A DNA stretch of 9,125 bases from Lysobacteraceae bacterium (GCA_003449195.1 DMID01000240.1:1-9125), one strand, 5' to 3'. Positions 1 through 6,358 are shown, numbered from the stretch's first letter. A program made the numbers and translations. The notes: a model not told the origin generated them from the sequence alone.

Positions 1-107
1 GTGACGGGGGTTCCCTTTTTGTTTGAATAGAAATGACTATCTGATCCGATCGAAGCCAGCCATTCAGCCAGCAACGGTCGAATCAGCCAGAGCGAGCTGC
101 GTCGCCG
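1..107. other. Left-edge non-coding stretch, nothing assignable
   Basis: This stretch lies downstream of the minus-strand repeat protein. Plus frame 1 is open for nine codons from the edge and then meets TAG at 28-30, which could be the tail of a gene running in from the left but is far too short to judge. I see no stem followed by a T-run on either strand that would serve as a terminator for the gene ending at 108. Confidence 0.3.
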
Positions 108-776
108 TCAAGGAGCTGTGTCACTGCTGTACGGAATTGCGGTGGTGCCGCGGATTTCGCCCACATGCGCTGTGTCGTGAACGTACAGATCCACCTCGCG
201 GTCGAATACCAGCGGGCCTTCGACGATGGCATGTGGCCCGATGATGATCTTGGGTTTGCGCGCGGTACGCAGCGTGAGGTTGAGTTTCGGACGGATCACG
301 TGCACGCCGCCGTCGACCCGGGAACCGATGCCGACGGTGATGTCGCCGTTGACGGTCTCCACATCCTGACCGACCTGCGTGGCGACCAGGCCGATCGCGC
401 CGTTGACGGTTTCCACGCCACCGTCGATGCGGGTACCGCGATCCACGAAGATGCTGCCGTTCACTGTCTGGACTCCGCCGTCGATGGTGACGGCGCGCCC
501 GACGCGGATGCTGCCGTTGACGGTCTCCAGGTCCCCGGTTTGGGCATGATCGCCGACGCTGATGCCACCGTTCACCGTCTCCACATCCTTGACGCTGGCG
601 CGTTCGCCGATGCGGATGCCGCCATTGACCGTTTCGAGTTTGCCTTGCACGGCGTTGGCCGGCGCCTCGATGCTGCCATTGATCTTGCTGATGTTGTCCC
701 CCGCTTGGGCTGCCGTTGCGATGCCGCCCAAAGCAAGCCCGAGTGCAAGAGTGAGGGGAAGATGACGGGGGAACAT
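108..776 (-). CDS. Secreted T-V-N-G repeat protein, predicted beta-solenoid, function unknown
   Basis: A 222-residue protein. Residues 1-25 form a clear signal peptide: short basic start, hydrophobic L/A/G core, cleavage likely after A-A-Q-A. From about residue 28 to 160 it consists of 18-19-residue repeats starting [LV]-[EQ]-T-V-N-G-x-I at residues 47, 65, 83, 102, 121 and 139, with a degenerate first copy near 32 (I-N-G-S-I) and a decayed last one near 158. Each repeat alternates small hydrophobic residues with Gly/Asn/Asp turns, as in right-handed beta-helices, bactofilin-like and DUF4097-like proteins. The C-terminal 60 residues keep a looser version (I-I-I-G-P-H-A-I-V-E-G). No catalytic motif is visible and there is no membrane anchor beyond the signal peptide, so export to the periplasm or surface is inferred. 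It is divergent from envC, with 68 bp between the start codons. The ATG at 776 has only a weak AGG upstream. The role is unknown; a structural or adhesive one is a guess. Confidence 0.8.
   Translation of the reverse strand: MFPRHLPLTLALGLALGGIATAAQAGDNISKINGSIEAPANAVQGKLETVNGGIRIGERASVKDVETVNGGISVGDHAQTGDLETVNGSIRVGRAVTIDGGVQTVNGSIFVDRGTRIDGGVETVNGAIGLVATQVGQDVETVNGDITVGIGSRVDGGVHVIRPKLNLTLRTARKPKIIIGPHAIVEGPLVFDREVDLYVHDTAHVGEIRGTTAIPYSSDTAP
306..638 (-). repeat. Six tandem 54/57-bp coding repeats (T-V-N-G units)
   Basis: Six in-frame units encode residues 47-64, 65-82, 83-101, 102-120, 121-138 and 139-157 of the solenoid protein. Unit lengths are 18, 18, 19, 19, 18 and 19 residues, so 54 or 57 bp. 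The best conserved DNA is the part encoding E-T-V-N-G; the rest of each unit has diverged, so these are old protein repeats rather than fresh satellite copies. Confidence 0.85.
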
Positions 777-828
777 GACGGATACCTGCGGAAATTTGCG
801 GACAGGATGTCATCGCAGCATGCTTGGG

Positions 829-834
829 TACAAT
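829..834 (+). promoter_or_regulatory. Candidate -10 box (TACAAT) for envC
   Basis: TACAAT matches the sigma-70 -10 consensus at five of six positions and is followed by CCG. No good -35 lies 16-18 bp upstream. It ends 10 nt before the chosen envC ATG, so the transcript would have only a few untranslated bases. An 8-bp palindrome (AGCATGCT, 817-824) sits just upstream. Confidence 0.4.
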
Positions 835-844
835 CCGCCTCTGC

Positions 845-2161
845 ATGAAGTCATTGGATGCCAGGGTGCCAGTCAGATTTCGATGCCCGGATTCGCGGGG
901 GCAGTGGATCGTGGGCAGGTGTCTTGCTATCACGCTGGCATCAGCGATCTTTTCGATCGCGGCAATGGCCGCGCCCCAGCAAGGGCAGCGTGAAGCCGAG
1001 CGCAAGCTCGCGCGCGTGCATGGCGAGCTCAAGTCGGTGTCTACCGAGAAGAAGCAGATCGAGGGCCAGCGATCGGTGGCGGCCAATGATCTGCATGAAG
1101 CCGATCGACGCGTGGATTTGGGCAGCCGGGCGCTCGAAAGTACCGAGTCATCGCTGCAAAGTGCGCAACAGCGTCTGGATGCCTTGTTGAAGCGTCGGGC
1201 GGACTTGCAGACAGGGCTGGCAGGCAAGCGCGTGCAGTTGGCTCGTCTGCTCACTTCGGCTTATGAAACCGGTGGCGGCGATGCGCCGCTCAAGTTGCTG
1301 CTGGAACAGCAGCGGGTGACGGATACGGGACGCATGCTCGTCTATTACCGCTATTTGCAGCAGGCCAAAGCCCGCCAGATGCACGACATCATGTCCGATC
1401 TGGCCGAACTGGAGGGCGTGGAAACCGATATCCGCAGACAGCAATCCGGTCTGGCCGACATGCGTGCCCGTCAGCAGGTGCAGGTGCGCGACTTGGTCAA
1501 TGCGCGCAAGGCGCGGGCACAGATGGTGAGCGAACTCGACCAGCGTTATCAGGACAAGCTCGAGCGCGAAAAAGCCCTGTCGCAGGATGCCAAGGCCCTC
1601 GAGGCATTGTTGGCAAATCTGCGCGCAACGGCCGCCAAGGCCGAGGCGGAGCGCAAGGCCGAGGCGGCACGTCAGGCCGCCGAAGCCAGGCGCGATGCGA
1701 TGCGTGCGGCCAGTACCGGCAAACCGGCCCGCAAGAAGCCCGCAGCACCGGTGGCGGTCGCCGCGGCCCCGGCCATGAAGGTGGGCGGTGGAGCATGGCC
1801 GCTGAGCGGCAATCTGCTGGCCCGTTACGGCGGCCGCATGCCCGATGGACGCACCAGCAGCGGCGTGCTGATCGCTGCGCCTGCCGGTTCGCAGGTGACG
1901 GCGGTGGAAGACGGTACGGTGGTCTTTTCCGACTGGATGACCGGCTACGGCATGATCCTGATCGTCGATCACGGCAACGGCTACATGAGCCTGTACGCGC
2001 ACAACGAGTCCTTGCTGCGTGGCGTGGGCACCCGGGTGCGGCGTGGCGAAGCGGTGGCCAAGGTAGGCAATTCCGGCGGCATGGGCACGCCGGCGCTGTA
2101 TTTCGAATTGCGTCGCAACGGTCAGCCGGTCGATCCCGCCTCATGGCTGCAGCGGCGCTGA
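845..2161 (+). CDS. envC: Murein hydrolase activator EnvC (degenerate LytM/M23 domain)
   Basis: A 438-residue periplasmic protein that in this family switches on the N-acetylmuramoyl-L-alanine amidases (AmiA/AmiB type) which split septal peptidoglycan at division. A long n-region then a hydrophobic stretch (about 23-42, ending A-M-A-A) is the signal peptide. Residues 45-290 are Gln/Glu/Arg/Ala-rich coiled coil, followed by an Ala/Pro/Lys linker to about 312 and a C-terminal LytM domain (315-438). The LytM zinc-site positions are lost: S338 and L342 stand where H and D of HxGxD should be, and A417/Y419 replace the HxH pair; only the Tyr-Ala-His (H386) is kept. The end (Y-F-E-L-R-R-N-G-Q-P-V) closely resembles E. 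coli EnvC. A non-catalytic activator is therefore expected. The start is uncertain: ATG 845 has no Shine-Dalgarno; GTG 911, after a GGGGG run, would give a shorter, more usual signal peptide. ctpA follows after 86 bp. Confidence 0.93.
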   Translation: MKSLDARVPVRFRCPDSRGQWIVGRCLAITLASAIFSIAAMAAPQQGQREAERKLARVHGELKSVSTEKKQIEGQRSVAANDLHEADRRVDLGSRALESTESSLQSAQQRLDALLKRRADLQTGLAGKRVQLARLLTSAYETGGGDAPLKLLLEQQRVTDTGRMLVYYRYLQQAKARQMHDIMSDLAELEGVETDIRRQQSGLADMRARQQVQVRDLVNARKARAQMVSELDQRYQDKLEREKALSQDAKALEALLANLRATAAKAEAERKAEAARQAAEARRDAMRAASTGKPARKKPAAPVAVAAAPAMKVGGGAWPLSGNLLARYGGRMPDGRTSSGVLIAAPAGSQVTAVEDGTVVFSDWMTGYGMILIVDHGNGYMSLYAHNESLLRGVGTRVRRGEAVAKVGNSGGMGTPALYFELRRNGQPVDPASWLQRR

Positions 2162-2193
2162 AGCGCGGACGGCCCGTGTACGGTCGCTTCGCG

Positions 2194-2199
2194 CATAAT
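2194..2199 (+). promoter_or_regulatory. Possible -10 box (CATAAT) upstream of ctpA
   Basis: CATAAT in the envC-ctpA gap matches the -10 consensus at five of six positions and is followed by CC, but no -35 hexamer is apparent. If used, it would give ctpA its own transcript with a leader of about 40 nt; otherwise ctpA is read through from envC. Confidence 0.25.
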
Positions 2200-2237
2200 C
2201 CATGGGCATCCCCTGCGGCGTGCGCAGCCTTATCCAC

Positions 2238-2241
2238 GGAG
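2238..2241 (+). promoter_or_regulatory. Ribosome binding site of ctpA
   Basis: GGAG lies six bases before the ATG at 2248. It decides the ctpA start: the same frame is open far upstream (from 1795, inside envC), but only this ATG has a good Shine-Dalgarno and is followed directly by a signal peptide. Confidence 0.7.
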
Positions 2242-2247
2242 TTCCAC

Positions 2248-3552
2248 ATGCGTCCAGTGTCGTCTGCCCTCCTTTTGCTTGCGTTGTCGGGGGCGGCTTG
2301 GCCGTGGGGAGCACAGGCCCAGGATGCCGATGCGGACGATGCTGTCGCCGCCCCGACGGAAGCGGCGCCCCCTTCACGCGTGCCACTGGAAGAAATCCAG
2401 CGCTACGTGGCGGTCTACAACGCCATCAAGCAGGGGTATGTCGACCCGGTCGATGACCACAAGCTGATGCAATCGGCCGTGCGCGGCTTGCTGCTGGACC
2501 TGGACCCGCACAGTGCCTACCTCGACAAGGACGATGCGGAAAGTTTCAACGAGCAGACCAGCGGCGCCTACGACGGCATCGGCGTGGAGCTGTTGCAGCA
2601 ACAGGACGGCTCGCTGCGGGTGATCGCGCCGATCGACGACACGCCGGCCGCGCGTGCCGGCATCCGCGCAGGCGACATCATCACGGCCATCGACGGCAAG
2701 CCGCTGTCCGCGCTGGACGGCATGCGCATGCTGCACGGCAATCCGGGCACCCGCGTGGTGCTGACGATCGAACGCGAAGGTCAGGCCAAGCCCTTCGACG
2801 TGACACTCAGCCGCGAAACCATCCGCGTCACCAGCGTGCGCTCGAAGATGCTCGAACCCGGTTACGGCTACGTGCGCATCAGCACATTCCAGGCCGACAC
2901 CGGCCCGGATTTCGCCACCCAGCTGGGCAAGCTGCAGGCGCAGGCCGGCGGCAAGCTGCGTGGCCTGGTGCTGGATCTGCGCAGCAACCCCGGCGGCCTG
3001 CTGTCCGCGGCGGTGCAGGTGGCCGACGATCTGCTCGATGCCGGCACCATCGTCAGCACGCGCGGCCGCATCCCGATCAGCGATGCGGTGTTCAAGGCAT
3101 CGCCGGGGGATCTGATGAACGCTGCACCGGTCGTGGTACTGGTCGATGCGGGTTCGGCCAGCGCATCGGAAGTGCTCGCCGGTGCGCTGCATGACAACGG
3201 CCGTGCACGCGTCGTGGGCAGCCGCACGTTCGGCAAGGGGTCGGTACAGACGCTGCTGCCGCTGGGCAATGGCGATTCGGTCAAGCTCACCACCGCGCGC
3301 TACTACACGCCCAGCGGCAAGTCGATCCAGGCCAGCGGCATCGTGCCGGACGTGGCCTTGTCGCCCGATGCCCCGGCCGGCAGCGCCGAAGGCCTGGCCG
3401 ATTACAGCGAAGCTGCTTTGCCCGGCCACCTGCGTGGCGACGACGAAGGCGCGGAAGGCTACTCGGCAGGCAGTGCGCTGCCGGGCGACAAGCCGGTCAC
3501 GCAGGCGCTGGGCGAACTCAAGCGCATCGTGTCATCAACGACGAAACGGTGA
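2248..3552 (+). CDS. ctpA: Carboxy-terminal processing protease, S41 family (CtpA type) with PDZ domain
   Basis: A 434-residue periplasmic serine protease. Family members trim or degrade envelope proteins from their C-termini, in several species cell-wall hydrolases, often with an adaptor. Residues 1-24 are a signal peptide (cleavage after A-Q-A), followed by an acidic Asp/Ala linker. A PDZ domain spans about 107-192 (Y-D-G-I-G-V-E-L; R-A-G-I-R-A-G-D). The S41 domain covers about 195-372, with D-L-R-S-N-P-G-G, the nucleophile S305 in G-S-A-S-A-S-E, K330 in F-G-K-G-S-V-Q exactly 25 residues later, and Q334. Ser-Lys spacing and Gln match the Ser/Lys dyad of CtpB and Prc, so it should be active. 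A short Gly/Ala/acidic tail follows. It lies directly after envC, a pairing common in gammaproteobacteria and consistent with a joint role in cell-wall remodelling. Length is normal for the CtpA subgroup, and shorter than Prc/Tsp. Confidence 0.95.
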   Translation: MRPVSSALLLLALSGAAWPWGAQAQDADADDAVAAPTEAAPPSRVPLEEIQRYVAVYNAIKQGYVDPVDDHKLMQSAVRGLLLDLDPHSAYLDKDDAESFNEQTSGAYDGIGVELLQQQDGSLRVIAPIDDTPAARAGIRAGDIITAIDGKPLSALDGMRMLHGNPGTRVVLTIEREGQAKPFDVTLSRETIRVTSVRSKMLEPGYGYVRISTFQADTGPDFATQLGKLQAQAGGKLRGLVLDLRSNPGGLLSAAVQVADDLLDAGTIVSTRGRIPISDAVFKASPGDLMNAAPVVVLVDAGSASASEVLAGALHDNGRARVVGSRTFGKGSVQTLLPLGNGDSVKLTTARYYTPSGKSIQASGIVPDVALSPDAPAGSAEGLADYSEAALPGHLRGDDEGAEGYSAGSALPGDKPVTQALGELKRIVSSTTKR

Positions 3553-3561
3553 ACCGATGAA

Positions 3562-3582
3562 CGCGCCCCCATGCGGGGCGCG
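3562..3582. terminator. Hairpin between convergent genes, possible bidirectional terminator
   Basis: A perfect 8-bp GC stem (CGCGCCCC / GGGGCGCG) with a 5-nt CATGC loop starts 9 bp after the ctpA stop and lies just past the DUF1820 gene stop on the other strand. Neither strand has a T-run after the stem, so intrinsic termination is not assured. Position and symmetry support a shared end for both transcripts. Confidence 0.5.
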
Positions 3583-3586
3583 CAGG

Positions 3587-3910
3587 TCAACGCGGTTTGG
3601 CCGGCATCGGGAACGGGGTGACCACGGTCTCGCCGGTGGCCGCATCGCGGATCGCGGACTGGCCCTTTTTCTCCACTTCTTCGATGCGCAGCACATGCTG
3701 CATCGGGATGTGCAGCATGCGCGTGTTGCCGAACTCGTCGCGCAGCCGTTCTTCGGCCGGGTCCACCACCATCCCCTCGCGCACGTCGAACACGAATTCG
3801 CCGATTTCGGTGAACCCCCAGAGCGAGCTGCCGGCCACGTGCCGCGCGTACAGCTCATACACCCGCGTGTTGCTGAGAAAGCTGATCTTGTAGAGCGGCT
3901 TGGCTGACAT
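3587..3910 (-). CDS. DUF1820 family protein, function unknown
   Basis: A 107-residue soluble protein with no signal peptide or membrane segment, so probably cytoplasmic. I recognise it from family patterns: an early Y-K-I-S-F-L then V-Y-E-L-Y-A-R-H-V, an aromatic W-G-F-T-E-I-G-E-F-V-F block, V-V-D-P-A-E-E-R-L around residues 48-56, and an I-P-M-Q-H-V-L-R-I-E-E-V stretch near 68-79. These match the small conserved DUF1820 family of gammaproteobacteria, which has no established function. The length fits the family; the last 20 residues are likely disordered. The gene is 71 bp downstream of the rhomboid gene on the same strand, but has its own strong -10 box. There is no Shine-Dalgarno before the ATG, and the predicted transcript begins almost at the start codon, so leaderless translation is plausible. 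Confidence 0.85.
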   Translation of the reverse strand: MSAKPLYKISFLSNTRVYELYARHVAGSSLWGFTEIGEFVFDVREGMVVDPAEERLRDEFGNTRMLHIPMQHVLRIEEVEKKGQSAIRDAATGETVVTPFPMPAKPR

Positions 3911-3918
3911 GGCGACGG

Positions 3919-3924
3919 ATTATA
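3919..3924 (-). promoter_or_regulatory. Perfect -10 box (TATAAT) for the DUF1820 gene
   Basis: On the minus strand TATAAT is followed by CCG and ends 8 nt before the ATG, which puts the predicted transcription start at or within two bases of the start codon. The -35 region is poor: nothing close to TTGACA is found 16-18 bp upstream. Confidence 0.6.
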
Positions 3925-3981
3925 GCGGGCTGGCGAAATGGACCTGACGCAGCGACGTGCAAGCGGCGCCGGCCTGGCCGA

Positions 3982-4674
3982 TCAAAAACCGCGCTGGCGA
4001 CGCAGGCGCCGGGCAATGGCGCCCCGCGTCCATATGCCGTAGGCAACCCCGAGCACGAAGCCGGCGATGTGGGCTGGCCAGGCCACCGCGCCGTATGACG
4101 GTCCGGTGTAGGCGAATGCCACCTGCAACAAGGCCCAGACGCCGATCAGCAGAAAGGCCGGGGCGCGCACGAATTCCAGAAACAGGCCGAGCGGCAACAC
4201 CACGCCGAGTTTGGCGCCGGGAAACAGCGCCAGATACGTGCCGATCATCGCCGATACCGCGCCGCTGGCCCCGATCACCACGCGCCCCGGCGTGCCGATG
4301 GCCAGCACGGCGGCGAGATTGGCCAGTGCGCCGCCGATCAGGAACAGGCCCAGCAGCCGCCATGGCCCGATCACCTTTTCCGCAGGCAGGCCGAAGATCA
4401 GCAGGAACACCAGATTGCCGAGCAGGTGGGCCCAGTCGGCATGCAGGAACAGCGACGTGAAAAGACGCAGCGCGCTGCCATCCCGCAGCGATGCCCACCA
4501 GGTTGCCGGATCGGCCAGCCCGCGCGACAACGCCCCCCAACCCAGCCACAGACTGCGCCGGGCCTCGTCCGGCTGCATGCGCGTCCAGGCGAAAGCCAGC
4601 CACAGGGCGAGGAACAGCAGCGGCACCGCCCAGCGATGCGATGGCCGGCGTTGGACGGGGACGGAAACGAACAT
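3982..4674 (-). CDS. Rhomboid family intramembrane serine protease
   Basis: A 230-residue inner-membrane protein with about six hydrophobic helices. Rhomboids cut single-pass membrane proteins within the membrane using a Ser-His dyad. All landmarks are visible: the H-x4-H-x3-N motif (H78, H83, N87) in the second helix, the nucleophile S137 in G-A-S-G-A-V followed by S-A-M-I-G, and the catalytic H202 in A-H-I-A-G-F in the last helix. The loop between the first two helices contains a W/R-rich segment (W30, R32, W43-W46, W59-W60) as in bacterial rhomboids. The tail is short and basic (R-R-L-R-R-Q-R). No extra N- or C-terminal domain is present. The substrate cannot be told from context. A weak -10-like TAAGCT (4681-4686, minus) lies 6 nt before the ATG and no Shine-Dalgarno is seen. 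Confidence 0.93.
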   Translation of the reverse strand: MFVSVPVQRRPSHRWAVPLLFLALWLAFAWTRMQPDEARRSLWLGWGALSRGLADPATWWASLRDGSALRLFTSLFLHADWAHLLGNLVFLLIFGLPAEKVIGPWRLLGLFLIGGALANLAAVLAIGTPGRVVIGASGAVSAMIGTYLALFPGAKLGVVLPLGLFLEFVRAPAFLLIGVWALLQVAFAYTGPSYGAVAWPAHIAGFVLGVAYGIWTRGAIARRLRRQRGF

Positions 4675-4740
4675 GGCGCCAGCTTAGCGTGGCGAGCCAA
4701 TGCCGAGCGTGATGGAAGGCGCGTGCCGGTTGCGACCATC

Positions 4741-4751
4741 GTGCAATGCAC
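4741..4751. promoter_or_regulatory. 11-bp palindrome, candidate operator of the fadL-type gene
   Basis: GTGCA-A-TGCAC is a perfect inverted repeat around one central base. Its centre is about 41 bp upstream of the start site predicted from the -10 box at 4775-4780, the usual place of a class II activator site, and it abuts the poor -35 region. The binding protein is unknown; it does not resemble the CRP/Clp consensus. Confidence 0.35.
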
Positions 4752-4774
4752 AATGGGCTTTTTCGGAGCGAGTC

Positions 4775-4780
4775 TATACT
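4775..4780 (+). promoter_or_regulatory. Candidate -10 box (TATACT) for the FadL-type gene
   Basis: TATACT matches the -10 consensus at five of six positions. No TTGACA-like hexamer is found at the right distance (the bases are AATGGG at 17-bp spacing), which suggests an activator-dependent promoter. The predicted leader to the ATG at 4902 is about 115 nt. Confidence 0.5.
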
Positions 4781-4798
4781 GCGTACGGCGTCGTATGT
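4781..4798 (+). other. Potential stem-loop at the 5' end of the FadL-type mRNA
   Basis: A 7-bp stem, including two G-U pairs, closes a 4-nt GCGT loop (arms 4781-4787 and 4792-4798). It falls right at the predicted transcript start and could protect the 5' end. A run of eight G (4800-4807) follows directly. Confidence 0.3.
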
Positions 4799-4889
4799 CG
4801 GGGGGGGAGTCCGGCACGCGGATGGGCGGCTTCACGGCTCGGATGCATGCGGCGTCGCGACAATAACTAAAAACCCACGTCCGCCCACC

Positions 4890-4896
4890 GGAGAGA
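4890..4896 (+). promoter_or_regulatory. Ribosome binding site of the FadL-type gene
   Basis: GGAGAGA five bases before the ATG at 4902 fixes the start; an upstream in-frame ATG at 4746 lies before the predicted promoter and has no signal peptide after it. Confidence 0.75.
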
Positions 4897-4901
4897 ACCA
4901 C

Positions 4902-6248
4902 ATGCAATTCACCCGTTATTCCATTCTTGCCCTCGGCATTGCCGGTGCGCTGGCCGCAGGCAATGCGCACGGCGCCGCTTTCCAGTTGAAGGAAAACAGT
5001 GCCAAGGGACAGGGCCGCGCCTTCGCGGGTTCCGCGAGCGCCCCGGACGATGCCGCCATCGTCGCCAACAACCCGGCCGGCATGCGCCTGCTCGATGGCC
5101 GCCAGTTCCAGTTCGATCTGAGCACGATCAGCTTCTCCGCCAAGTACCAGGGCGGTGGCGGCCGCTATGCCGGTCCGACCGGCGCCGGCCAGGGCCTGCC
5201 GATCTCGGGTGGCAATGGCGGCGATGCCGGCAAGATCGCCCCGCTTCCGGCAGCATATTTCCACCTGCCGTTCGGCGAAAACGACAACATGCATTTGGGT
5301 GCTTCGTTGACCGTGCCGTTCGGTTTCGAGACCAAGTACGACCGCGACTGGGTGGGCCGTTACCTTGGCACCAAGACCAAGCTGGAGGCCATCGACGCCG
5401 CGCTCGCGTTCTCCTACGACGTCAATCCGTACGTGTCCTTCGGCGCCAGCGTGTTCGTCGAGCGTCTGGACATCGATCTGGCCGGTGCGATGGATCTGGG
5501 CGCCGCGCTGTACGGCAAGGTGCCGGGTTTCACGCCGGGCAGCGCCGATGCCTACAACCGCATCAAGGGCAACAACACCGCGGTGGGCTACACCTTGGGC
5601 GGCCTGTTCAGCATCGACGAAAACACCAACATCGGCTTGACCTATCGCTCGCAGATGGACCACAAGATCGATGACGGCAGCGCCCGCTTCACCGCGGACA
5701 CCACGTCAGGGCAGCAGGCGCTGGCGGTCCTCCAGTCGCAGGGTCTATTCGTCAATTCCAAGGGCAAGGCAACGGTCAAGCTGCCGGCTTCGGCCACGAT
5801 CAGCTTCACGCACCGCTTCGAAGGCCCGTGGTCGGTGATGGCCGACGTGACCCGCACGGGGTGGTCGAAGTTCGACAAGGTCAACGTGAACCTGGATTCC
5901 GGGCAGGTCCTGCCGCTGAGCTTTGGCTACCGCGACACCACGTTTGCCTCGATCGGCGCCGATTACCGCCTGAACGACACGCTGACCCTGCGCGGCGGCG
6001 TTGCGTACGACCAGACGCCCACCACGGTCGAGCACCGCGACGTGCGCGTGCCGGACAACAGCCGCAAGTGGCTGTCGCTGGGCCTGAGCTGGAAGCCGTC
6101 CGAGCGCATCGAGTACAACGTGGGCTACACGCACCTGTTCGCCAGCAAGCCGGAGATCGACGCGTTGTCTTCGTACAGCAGCACGCTGGTCGGCGAGTAC
6201 AAGGTGACCGGCGACGTGCTCGCCGCTTCGATCAACTACAAGTTCTGA
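4902..6248 (+). CDS. Outer-membrane channel, FadL/OmpP1/TodX family
   Basis: A 448-residue outer-membrane beta-barrel of the FadL family, whose members import long-chain fatty acids or other hydrophobic compounds. Residues 1-24 are a signal peptide (hydrophobic I-L-A-L-G-I-A-G core, cleavage near N-A-H-G). The mature N-terminus A-A-F-Q-L-K-E-N-S-A-K-G-Q-G-R-A is the family hatch-domain signature, followed by N-N-P-A-G-M at 56-61. The rest alternates aromatic and small residues in barrel strands, with Y-R-S-Q-M, T-G-W-S-K-F and the last strand I-N-Y-K-F ending in the C-terminal Phe that the BAM complex recognises. The length equals the family norm. It is monocistronic: own promoter region, strong Shine-Dalgarno, own terminator. 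The transported substrate cannot be read from the sequence; hydrocarbon (TodX-like) transport is as possible as fatty acids, so I give no gene symbol. Confidence 0.92.
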   Translation: MQFTRYSILALGIAGALAAGNAHGAAFQLKENSAKGQGRAFAGSASAPDDAAIVANNPAGMRLLDGRQFQFDLSTISFSAKYQGGGGRYAGPTGAGQGLPISGGNGGDAGKIAPLPAAYFHLPFGENDNMHLGASLTVPFGFETKYDRDWVGRYLGTKTKLEAIDAALAFSYDVNPYVSFGASVFVERLDIDLAGAMDLGAALYGKVPGFTPGSADAYNRIKGNNTAVGYTLGGLFSIDENTNIGLTYRSQMDHKIDDGSARFTADTTSGQQALAVLQSQGLFVNSKGKATVKLPASATISFTHRFEGPWSVMADVTRTGWSKFDKVNVNLDSGQVLPLSFGYRDTTFASIGADYRLNDTLTLRGGVAYDQTPTTVEHRDVRVPDNSRKWLSLGLSWKPSERIEYNVGYTHLFASKPEIDALSSYSSTLVGEYKVTGDVLAASINYKF

Positions 6249-6267
6249 TCGAGCCGTTCCGCGCGAC

Positions 6268-6298
6268 ACCAAGGCCCCGCTTCGGCGGGGTCTTTGGT
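6268..6298 (+). terminator. Rho-independent terminator after the FadL-type gene
   Basis: An inner 6-bp stem CCCCGC / GCGGGG closes a TTCG tetraloop (6281-6284). The outer arms ACCAAGG and TCTTTGGT extend the pairing with a small bulge. The T-rich right side (TCTTTGGTTT) follows the GC stem. It lies 19 bp past the stop codon. Confidence 0.85.
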
Positions 6299-6352
6299 TT
6301 CCGGCATGCGGCCATCTGCATGTGCGGCAAGGCAAGCGATGGCCGGACGTGA

Positions 6353-6358
6353 GAAAAT
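6353..6358 (+). promoter_or_regulatory. Possible -10 box (GAAAAT) for cox15-ctaB
   Basis: GAAAAT followed by CCG resembles other -10 boxes in this window, but the -35 is not recognisable. It lies between the upstream terminator and cox15 and would give a leader of about 140 nt. Confidence 0.25.

Noticed and set aside
1..30. Possible tail of a plus-strand gene ending at TAG 28-30
   Set aside because: Nine codons give no recognisable protein and no terminator follows; not supportable.
165..848. Plus-strand open frame of 227 codons across the repeat gene
   Set aside because: It is the antisense of the T-V-N-G repeats, which keeps the opposite frame open in a periodic way. The minus strand has the signal peptide and regular solenoid pattern; the plus frame has no ribosome site.
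121..1254. Minus-strand 377-codon frame spanning the solenoid gene and the start of envC
   Set aside because: Arg/Ser/Cys-rich translation of out-of-frame GC-rich DNA, crossing a divergent promoter region and two real genes.
2230..2238. TTATCCACG, one mismatch from a DnaA box
   Set aside because: A lone imperfect copy with no AT-rich unwinding region and no second box; most likely chance overlap with the ctpA leader.
1795..2247. Upstream in-frame extension of ctpA into envC
   Set aside because: The extension is an out-of-frame reading of envC. The ATG at 2248 has a good Shine-Dalgarno and is followed directly by a signal peptide.
3970..3980. Palindrome CGGCC-T-GGCCG just after the rhomboid stop codon
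   Set aside because: With one central base it cannot form a good hairpin, and no T-run follows on the minus strand, so I do not call it a terminator.
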